Of a DNA stretch of 7,054 nt, positions 1-6,000 are shown one piece after another. Under the pieces are notes generated by a model. The model did not search any database. It was given only the letters and a program-made list of their open reading frames with translations, and had not been told where the DNA came from. Origin of the DNA: JBJXFK01 sp046155505. Lineage in GTDB: Bacteria > Planctomycetota > Phycisphaerae > UBA1845 > Fen-1342. The stretch lies in contig JBJXFK010000027.1 in assembly GCA_046155505.1 (NCBI GenBank), forward strand, positions 1 through 7,054, read 5' to 3'. How positions within the stretch are numbered: position 1 is the first letter of the stretch; every line of letters begins with the position of its first letter. The position numbers and the translations under genes are program-made.

Positions 1-110
1 CCGCGCTGTGTTGTGAATCCGCGGAAGCGCGGATTCTCGGCGGCGCAAGGTCGAAGAGTCGCAAGACAATTCGACCTCCGCGCCGGCGGGTTCGATTCCC
101 GCCACCTCCA
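1..110 (+). ncRNA. 3' end of a tRNA-like RNA, tmRNA candidate (5' part outside window)
   Basis: A canonical T-arm is present: stem GCGGG at 86-90, loop TTCGATT at 91-97, stem CCCGC at 98-102. It is followed by a seven-base 3' acceptor strand CACCTCC (103-109) and discriminator A (110); the CCA end is not encoded. The matching 5' acceptor strand (GGAGGTG) is not in the window, so the gene must begin to the left and is too long for an ordinary tRNA. Upstream lie a 9-bp hairpin with a GAAG loop (15-36) and a long hairpin (41-85): a 6-bp outer stem 41-46/80-85, an 8-bp stem 48-55/70-77, then GTC-GCAA-GAC, ending directly against the T-stem. No anticodon arm is visible. tmRNA (ssrA), which ends in such a T-arm, is the best guess. 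However, the usual GGAC before the T-stem is missing, and the closed hairpin leaves little strand for the long P2 helix. Alternatives are an unusual tRNA-like RNA or a duplicated 3' end left by an integrated element. Confidence 0.5.
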
Positions 111-175
111 TCGCCCCACTGCGCGCCGACAGATTCGCAACGCAAGCGCCCCCGCGCCCCCGCGCCCCGCTACCC
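111..175. other. Short convergent intergenic spacer with C-rich tract
   Basis: These 65 bases separate the tRNA-like RNA (+) from the stop codon of the beta-helix gene (-). Around 147-170 the + strand repeats C-runs separated by GCG, which read as three G-runs of four to five bases on the - strand just past the stop codon. This could slow or help end transcription of the - strand gene, but no clear hairpin with a U-tract is seen for either gene. Confidence 0.4.
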
Positions 176-1774
176 TCACGGACACTCCGTCCCAAAATTC
201 GAGAGCAGCCCCGCCAAATCATTCAAATCCACCCCGCCATCCCGATTCAAATCCCCGAGGCACGGCGTCGCTATCCCACATCCCGTATCCCCAAAATCCG
301 CCAACAGCCGTGTGAGGTCAGTGAGCGTCACCGCGTTGTCGAGATCAACATCGCCGGGGCAGTTGGTCTCGAACGCTCCCACATCCAGCCCGCCCACTGC
401 GACGCGCGTCGCCGGCATACGGTCCGACCGAAACACGCCGCTGACCGCGTGCGCCGGCAGCACCGCCGGATGCACCGCGGCCGAAGCGTTCACACACGCC
501 GACGCGGGGATCAGTCGATACTCGCCCGCCGCCAGATTCGCGAACGGCGCCGTCGCCGCGATGATCGACGTACCGTCATCGTTGACACTGCCCGCCAGCC
601 CGCTCGATGCCGTGATCCAGCCCGGCTTATGCCAGTTGTGCGACAGGTCGATCACGCCGGTCGAGTCGAGAATCGACAACCCGCCGCCCGCATGCGAGCA
701 ATAGAAGATGTTATTGCGCGCGTCGCAGCGCTCGTCGTTGCTCGACAGCCGAAAGAGCGTCGTGCTGCTCGCCCGTCGCGACTCGATCGTGTTGTTATAG
801 AAATGCAGCGTGCCCTTGCGATAGATCGCCTCGTTGCCGCTGTCGCCGCCATAGTGCGTGATCTGCTTGTTGCCCGCGCCGTCGTACTCGATCAGCAGAT
901 TGCCGTAGACATGCGTCTCGCGATAGCTCGGGTGATTGAGAATGACGCTGCTATCCTCCGCGTCAGTCAGGTCGAGCTGGCGATTGCCCGACTCGATGCG
1001 GTTGTATCGCACGACCAGCCCGGCCGAACGATCCTTCAAATTGTTACCCAGCGCCCCGGCGGCCAGCGGCCCGAAATGATTGAACTGATAGACAATGCCC
1101 AGCGCCGCGGTATACGCGTTGTGCTCGAAAATGCGGCCCACGTTCCCGTTCGAGTGGATGTAGCAACCCTCGATCAGGATATCGCGGCTCACCTGCGAAT
1201 CGCTCGACGCGATGAACAAGCCATTGCCGCTGTCGCGAATGATGCAGTTGCGAATCGTGATGTTCTCGCCTTTCTCGATGAATATGGCGGCGGCGTTGAG
1301 CGCATAAGTCGCGATGCTGCCGCCGTCATCGGTGAACTGTGCCGGTTGTCGAGCGCCGCGGACGTCGAGGTTCGCAATCTCGATGTGTCGCGGCATTACG
1401 TCGGCGGGAATGCTCGACCCGCCGACCTTGATCACCGCGCGGGCTTCGTTCCAGTATTCGAGTTGCAGCCGCGTGGTCGCGTTCTCGCCGTCGAGGATGG
1501 GCAGCGCGCCGCCGGGGCCGGGGATGCCGACGATGCGAATTGGCAACGCGGCGGTGCCTTGACGTGAAACGACAAATTTTTCGCGGTAGGGCGTCGCCCG
1601 CCAATGTATGCGCACTTCATCGCCGGGCGCGAGCGATTCCCACGGAACGCTGCCAACGGTGCCGTAGGGCTGCCCGTCGCCGACTTCAAAGATCGCGGCA
1701 GGCAACAGCGTCGAAGAGAGAAGACCGACGACAGTAATAAATGTGGTGAAGCGAGCGATGAGCCGTGAGGACAT
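176..1774 (-). CDS. Secreted right-handed beta-helix protein with C-terminal dockerin-like module
   Basis: This 532-residue protein is predicted to be exported. An N-terminal signal peptide (residues 1 to about 27, SSRLIAR then a hydrophobic core ending LLPAA) fits the ATG at 1774 better than an in-frame GTG at 1813; a GGGGGG box lies 9 bases upstream. Residues 36-100 (PGDEVRIHW, PIRIVG, ILDGEN) resemble the lead-in of polysaccharide-lyase-like beta-helix proteins. Residues 129-380 show repeated short beta-helix turns such as ENITIRNCIIRDSGNGLFI, ILIEGCYIHSNG, LVVRYNRIESG, LHFYNNTIES and CDARNNIFYC. GGLDVGAFE (461-469) is the motif often found at the end of such domains. Two Ca-loop repeats follow, starting at GDVDLDNAV (474) and GDLNRDGGV (507), each running to a phenylalanine-glycine; this is a type I dockerin-like pair. 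The fold suggests binding or cleavage of extracellular polysaccharide, but no catalytic residues can be assigned, so the substrate is unknown. It may instead be a structural surface protein. Confidence 0.92.
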   Translation of the reverse strand: MSSRLIARFTTFITVVGLLSSTLLPAAIFEVGDGQPYGTVGSVPWESLAPGDEVRIHWRATPYREKFVVSRQGTAALPIRIVGIPGPGGALPILDGENATTRLQLEYWNEARAVIKVGGSSIPADVMPRHIEIANLDVRGARQPAQFTDDGGSIATYALNAAAIFIEKGENITIRNCIIRDSGNGLFIASSDSQVSRDILIEGCYIHSNGNVGRIFEHNAYTAALGIVYQFNHFGPLAAGALGNNLKDRSAGLVVRYNRIESGNRQLDLTDAEDSSVILNHPSYRETHVYGNLLIEYDGAGNKQITHYGGDSGNEAIYRKGTLHFYNNTIESRRASSTTLFRLSSNDERCDARNNIFYCSHAGGGLSILDSTGVIDLSHNWHKPGWITASSGLAGSVNDDGTSIIAATAPFANLAAGEYRLIPASACVNASAAVHPAVLPAHAVSGVFRSDRMPATRVAVGGLDVGAFETNCPGDVDLDNAVTLTDLTRLLADFGDTGCGIATPCLGDLNRDGGVDLNDLAGLLSNFGTECP

Positions 1775-1783
1775 GGACGGTTT

Positions 1784-1789
1784 CCCCCC
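1784..1789 (-). promoter_or_regulatory. Shine-Dalgarno-like G-run for the beta-helix gene
   Basis: On the - strand GGGGGG is followed by AAACCGTCC and the ATG at 1774, a spacing of nine bases. It supports this start over the GTG at 1813. The protease gene at 3062 has the same type of box. Confidence 0.45.
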
Positions 1790-1858
1790 GAAGTGTGGCC
1801 CAGCGGCGATCACTATCCGCGAATTGCGTGGAGAAGTCCATCCGTCCCATCAACGCGT

Positions 1859-1884
1859 GGCACCCGCCGAATTTGGCGGGTGCC
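1859..1884 (-). terminator. Terminator-like hairpin downstream of the small secreted protein gene
   Basis: A perfect 10-bp inverted repeat, GGCACCCGCC / GGCGGGTGCC, flanks the six-base loop GAATTT. It lies about 75 bases past the stop codon of the 1958-2527 gene and before the beta-helix gene on the same strand, where it would end or weaken transcription between the two. No U-tract follows on either strand, so it would be a U-less terminator or an mRNA-stabilising hairpin. Confidence 0.5.
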
Positions 1885-1957
1885 GAAGTTGCAGTCACCG
1901 GATTTCGCGCGCGGGCGTCTCTCGTTGTCGTGGGCATGACCCAAGTTCACGCCGACA

Positions 1958-2527
1958 TTAGTCGCGATCGCGGCTCAGGCGAACGACTTTGCCGCCCGCA
2001 GTGCGGACGAGGGTCGGGCGTTCAACGCCGTGGCCACCCTTGAAGCTCTCCGACCGGCTCTCGGCTTCGACGCGGCCAAAGCGGTCGGTCTTGCCGCCCG
2101 CGATCGAGGTCGCGCTGCCGTTGCGGCCGCTCTTGGTTGCGCCGCCGGCATGGGCTTCGCGTTGGATCGGGCCGCGGGCGACGCTCATGCTGCGGCTAGT
2201 TTCAACGTCGCCGTCGCGATCGACGCTGATGTTGAAGTTGGTCGCGACTGCCGGACCGTTCTTCGGAGCGACCGCGCCGCTGACCGAGATCGCCACGCCG
2301 TTTTCATCGACGCCGACCGCGACGCCGCGCGAACGGTTGATCGGTCCACTCTGGGTCGAGGTGCTGGCAAAGCCGAATTCGCCTTCATAGCGGGCGGTCG
2401 CGCCGGCGGTGCCGTTGTTGCGACCGTTTTGACTGCCGGCACGGGCCGAAGTCTCGGCGTCGGCGGCGAATGCGGTGGAAGTCCAGGCGGCGACCAGAAC
2501 CAGCGAAGTGGCGAACATGCGTTTCAT
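1958..2527 (-). CDS. Small secreted protein of unknown function, Gly/Ala/Ser/Arg-rich
   Basis: This 189-residue protein is not recognised as a member of a known family. The start at 2527 is set by a strong GAGGAG ribosome binding site six bases upstream and by a textbook signal peptide, MKRMFATSLVLVAAWTSTAFA, cleaved after AFA (residues 19-21). The mature part is rich in Gly, Ala, Ser, Thr, Asn and Arg. It has alternating polar and small-hydrophobic stretches (GVAVGVDENGVAISVSGAVA, residues 68-87; NFNISVDRDGDVETSRSMSV, 97-116) that suggest beta-strands or a repetitive extended structure. It contains no cysteine and no transmembrane segment after the signal, and ends in a basic, charged tail (VVRLSRDRD). 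DRDGD at 103-107 resembles a Ca-binding loop, but only once. It is divergent from the protease gene and upstream of the beta-helix gene on the same strand, with a hairpin between. An envelope or extracellular-matrix role is a guess. Confidence 0.78.
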   Translation of the reverse strand: MKRMFATSLVLVAAWTSTAFAADAETSARAGSQNGRNNGTAGATARYEGEFGFASTSTQSGPINRSRGVAVGVDENGVAISVSGAVAPKNGPAVATNFNISVDRDGDVETSRSMSVARGPIQREAHAGGATKSGRNGSATSIAGGKTDRFGRVEAESRSESFKGGHGVERPTLVRTAGGKVVRLSRDRD

Positions 2528-2533
2528 TGTTAT

Positions 2534-2540
2534 CTCCTCA
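2534..2540 (-). promoter_or_regulatory. Strong ribosome binding site for the small secreted protein
   Basis: The - strand reads TGAGGAG, then ATAACA, then ATG at 2527. The match and six-base spacing are near ideal and fix the start, even though in-frame upstream ATG and TTG codons exist; a second AGGAGG lies further upstream near 2577-2582. Confidence 0.75.
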
Positions 2541-2664
2541 GTCGAGCGTCCGTTTCGGTTCATTTCGTCCAACGAACCTCCTGACGGGCGAGGGGCGGCG
2601 GCTATTCAGGTGGCGATGGTCAATTTTCGCGATTTCGTGCGGCACGCCCGATTCGTGGCATGTC

Positions 2665-2692
2665 GCGAGCGATGACTTGCTCGCAAAGTCAT
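2665..2692. promoter_or_regulatory. Overlapping, mutually exclusive hairpins
   Basis: Two perfect stems share sequence. GCGAGC (2665-2670) pairs with GCTCGC (2679-2684) across an eight-base loop. ATGACTT (2672-2678) pairs with AAGTCAT (2686-2692) across a seven-base loop. Only one can form at a time, as in switching leaders. It lies about 140 bases upstream of the small secreted protein start and about 370 bases upstream of the protease start. Interlocked operator half-sites or chance are alternatives. Confidence 0.35.
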
Positions 2693-2723
2693 TAGCGGAC
2701 CGTCTGTGACCATACACACAGTC

Positions 2724-2743
2724 GCCGCCGAGGTTTCGGCGGC
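2724..2743. promoter_or_regulatory. GC-rich hairpin
   Basis: A perfect 8-bp stem, GCCGCCGA / TCGGCGGC, closes the four-base loop GGTT. No U-tract follows on either strand. It may end a short transcript or be part of a leader; the sequence alone does not decide. Confidence 0.4.
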
Positions 2744-2770
2744 CCAAGGACGGCGGTCGTCGACTTGCAT

Positions 2771-2782
2771 GCAAAATTTTGC
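2771..2782. promoter_or_regulatory. AT-rich 12-base perfect palindrome, possible operator
   Basis: GCAAAATTTTGC is a perfect palindrome in an otherwise GC-rich region, next to a second short palindrome TGCATGCA (2767-2774). An AT-rich dyad between divergent genes is where a dimeric repressor or activator could sit. No known operator consensus is matched with confidence. Confidence 0.3.
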
Positions 2783-2979
2783 TTCAACGCCGCTCGCCTC
2801 TCGGCTACCATTTCCGCTTCGGGCAGTCTCGTGCATCGAGGTCGGCGTAGAGGGCGTCGGCTTCGGATCGTACTCAACTCCGCGATTGCCTGGTCGTTTG
2901 CGTCTGTTGGGAGCATTTTCCGACAACAGGGTCCACGTCGTACCGACCGCATTCATCGTGCGGGCCTGGTGAAGCCGCA

Positions 2980-3007
2980 TGGATGTGCGCGAAGATGCGC
3001 ACACCCA
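2980..3007 (+). promoter_or_regulatory. Leader hairpin upstream of the protease gene
   Basis: A 7-bp stem TGTGCGC / GCGCACA (2984-2990 and 2997-3003) with loop GAAGAT is extended by three more pairs after a single A/C mismatch. It ends 54 bases before the ATG at 3062, so it probably lies in the 5' untranslated region of the protease mRNA. It may stabilise the mRNA or mark an upstream transcript end. Confidence 0.35.
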
Positions 3008-3049
3008 CGGGGCGGGAAACCGTCAGACGTGATGATCCGCACACGCCTT

Positions 3050-3055
3050 GGGGGG
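3050..3055 (+). promoter_or_regulatory. Shine-Dalgarno-like G-run for the protease gene
   Basis: GGGGGG is followed by TTCACG and the ATG at 3062, a six-base spacing. It can pair with the anti-Shine-Dalgarno CCUCC using one G-U pair. It favours 3062 over the in-frame ATG at 3032, which has no clear ribosome binding site. Confidence 0.5.
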
Positions 3056-3061
3056 TTCACG

Positions 3062-6000
3062 ATGACACGTTCGCTTCGTTCGTGGCTGGGCCACACTCTG
3101 ACAGGGTCGGCGCTGCTCGCCGGCGCGGCGGCGCTCGCGATTGCACAAGACGGCGACACGCTGCATGAGCACGTTCATGAGGCGCCGCTGCCGATCATCG
3201 AAGTGACGCCGAGCGGAACGCTGCCGGACACGGGCGAAGAGAATTACGCGAGTCGGGTCATTGCCTGCTTTGATCAGGGCACGCCCGCAGCCGTAGTGCA
3301 GGAAGTGCAGGGTCGCGTTGACGCGCTGAACCGTGACCTGATCGGCGATCGCTACGACCTGGGGTCACGCTGGAGCGGTACGCAAGGCACACCGATTACG
3401 CTGACCTGGAGCTTTGCTCCGGACGGGCTCAGCATTCCGAACGGCATCGGCGAGGGAGCTGGAAACAACTCACTGTTCGCGACGATGGACAGTGCATTCG
3501 GCGGCAATCGTGCGTTGTGGATCAGCCGATTTGAGGATGTGTTCAACCGTTGGTCGCAGATCACGGGCATCAACTACCAGCGCATCACGGTCGGCGGGAA
3601 CGACTGGGACGACGGCGCGTCGTGGGGTTCGAGCGGCGCGGCGGGGCTGCGCGGCGACATTCGCATCTGTGCGAAGTTCATCGACGGCGGCAGCAACGTG
3701 TTGGCGTACAACTATTTCCCCGCCACCGGCACTGGCGGCAACATGCAACTCGATGAGGATGAGAATTGGGGCAGCAGCACCAATTTTCACCGGTTTTTGC
3801 GAAACACGATTTCGCACGAACACGGGCACGGGATTGGGCTGCGGCACGTTTGTCCGGTGCAGCAGACAAAGTTGATGGAGCCGTTTCTTACCACGAGCTT
3901 TGACGGGCCGCGGCACGACGACTTCCGCGCCGGGCAGCGGCACTACGGCGACCCGTATGAGCCGGATAACACAAGTGCGACGGCGGTATCGCTGGGGACG
4001 TTGACGTTTGGCACAGCCGTTACGCCGTGCGCGATTCCCGCGCCGATTTCGGGTACGAGTCCGGCAAGCAGTTCGATTTGCAGCATCGACGCGAACGGGG
4101 AAGCCGACTTCTTCAGCTTCGCCGTGACCGGGTCGGCGACGTGCAATGTCACGCTTACGCCGGTTGGATTGTCGTATGAGGATTGTCCGCAGGATCCGAA
4201 TTGCACGACGGCTTCGTGCGCGTCGACGACGAACAGCGCGACGCAGGCAAACGTCGCGGTGCAACTCATCAGCACCGATGGCACGACTGTCATCGTCGAT
4301 GCCTCGGCGGCCGCGGCCGGCAGTGCGGAGACGATCAGCGGTGCGTCGCTTCCGTCGGCGGGGACGTACTTCGTGCGAGTGTATGAGACCGACGCTCCGA
4401 CGCAATCGCAGCTCTACACGTTGTCGATCACAGCGACGAGCGCCGGATGTACCGCGCCGGCGATCACCGGGCAGCCAAGCAATCAGACGGTTTGCTCGGG
4501 CGTTTCGACGTCGCTGACTGCGACGGCCAGCGGAACGTCGCCGACATTTCAGTGGCGGCGCGGCACGACGAATATCGTGAACGGCGGGGCGATCAGCGGC
4601 GCGACCAGTGCGACGCTGACCATCAACCCGGTCGCCGTGAGCGACGCAGGCACGAACTACAACTGCGTGGTGACGAACGCGTGCGGCAACGCCACAACGA
4701 ATAACGCGACGATCACGGTCAACTCGGCACCGACGATTTCGGCACAGCCGCCGCTTCGCACGGTTTGCGCGGGTAGCTCCACGACATTTACCGTGACGGC
4801 GACGGGTACGCCCGCACCGACGTTCCAATGGCGGCGGGGCACGACGAATCTGGTGAACGGCGGCAGCATCAGCGGCGCGACCACCGCGACGCTGACCATC
4901 AATCCGGTCGCCACGGGCGATGCGGGCACCAACTACAACTGCGTCGTGACGAATACGTGCGGCACTGTGACCAGCAACAACGGAACGCTGACGGTGAATA
5001 CCGCGCCGGCGATTACCGCGCAGCCGCCGAATAGGACGGTTTGCTCGGGCACCTCGACGACGTTTACGGTCACGGCGACCGGTACGCCGACGCCGACGTT
5101 CCAGTGGCGGCGCGGCACGACGAATCTCGTGAACGGTGGAAACATCAGTGGGGCGACGACGGCGACGTTGACGATCAACCCGGTCGGCGCAGGCGACGCG
5201 GCGACCAACTACAACTGCGTCGTGACCAATGCGTGCAGCAGCGCGACGAGCAACAACGGGTCGCTGACGGTCAACACGGCGGCGGCGGTGACGGGGCAGC
5301 CGGCGAATACGGCGGCGTGCGTCGGCGCGTCGGCGGCGTTCACGGTGACGGCGAGCGGATCGCCGGCTCCGACGTTCCAATGGCGACGCGGGACGACCAA
5401 CCTGGTCAACGGCGGCAATATCGCCGGCGCGACGAGCGCGACGTTGACGATCAACCCTGTCGGAGCGGGTGATGCGGCGACGAATTACAACTGTGTGGTT
5501 ACGAATACCTGCGGCAGTGGGACCAGCAACAACGCGACGTTGACGGTCAACACCGCCGCGAGTGTGAGCGGGCAGCCGGCGAATACGGCGGCGTGCATCG
5601 GTGCGTCGGCGGCGTTCACGGTGGCTGCGGGCGGATCGCCGGCCCCGACGTTCCAGTGGCGGCGCGGAGCGACCAACCTCGTGAACGGCGGGAATATCAG
5701 CGGCGCGACCAGCGCGACGCTGACCATCAACCCGGTCGGCGCGGGCGATGCGGCGAGCAACTACAACTGCGTCGTGACAAATGCGTGCGGCAATGCAACC
5801 AGCAACAACGCGACGCTGACCGTCAACACGACCGCGAGCGTGAGCGGGCAGCCGAGCAGCGCAAGCGCGTGCTCGGGCGGGTCGGCGGCGTTTACGGTGA
5901 CGGCGAGCGGCTCTCCCGCACCGACGTTCCAGTGGCGGCGCGGCACGACGAATCTTGTGAATGCCGGGAACATCAGCGGCGCGACGACCGCGACGCTGAC

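Larger units (their letters stand above)
2528..3061. other. Divergent intergenic region, no convincing gene, several dyads
   Basis: This stretch separates the starts of the small secreted protein (-) and the protease (+), so it should hold both promoters. Open frames here have no family resemblance, no signal peptide and low-complexity Arg/Ser-rich translations, and I do not call them. No clear sigma-70 -35/-10 pair is visible on either strand. What is visible is a cluster of inverted repeats (2665-2692, 2724-2743, 2771-2782, 2980-3007), listed separately. A small non-coding RNA could be encoded here but cannot be shown. Confidence 0.6.

Noticed and set aside
86..110. An ordinary tRNA gene ending at 110
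   Set aside because: The 5' acceptor strand GGAGGTG is not found at the right distance, and the preceding 70 bases fold into other hairpins, with no D-arm or anticodon loop.
147..170. G-quadruplex on the - strand
   Set aside because: Only three long G-runs are present; a stable four-run quadruplex is not supported by the sequence.
178..190. Hairpin ACGGA/TCCGT over the beta-helix stop codon as a terminator
   Set aside because: It is only five base pairs with a three-base loop, lies within the coding end and has no U-tract; too weak to call.
449..1567. A 372-codon + strand open frame inside the beta-helix gene
   Set aside because: It is an Arg/Ala-rich antisense reading with no recognisable family; the - strand frame has a signal peptide, beta-helix turns and dockerin repeats.
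2030..2584. A 184-codon + strand open frame over the small secreted protein
   Set aside because: Its composition is Ala/Arg/Asp-rich with no family resemblance. The - strand frame has a near-ideal ribosome binding site and signal peptide in the right place.
2606..3004. Open frames of 80-130 codons in the divergent region, both strands
   Set aside because: They overlap each other in several frames, show no domain or signal and look like compositional noise; none has a convincing ribosome binding site.
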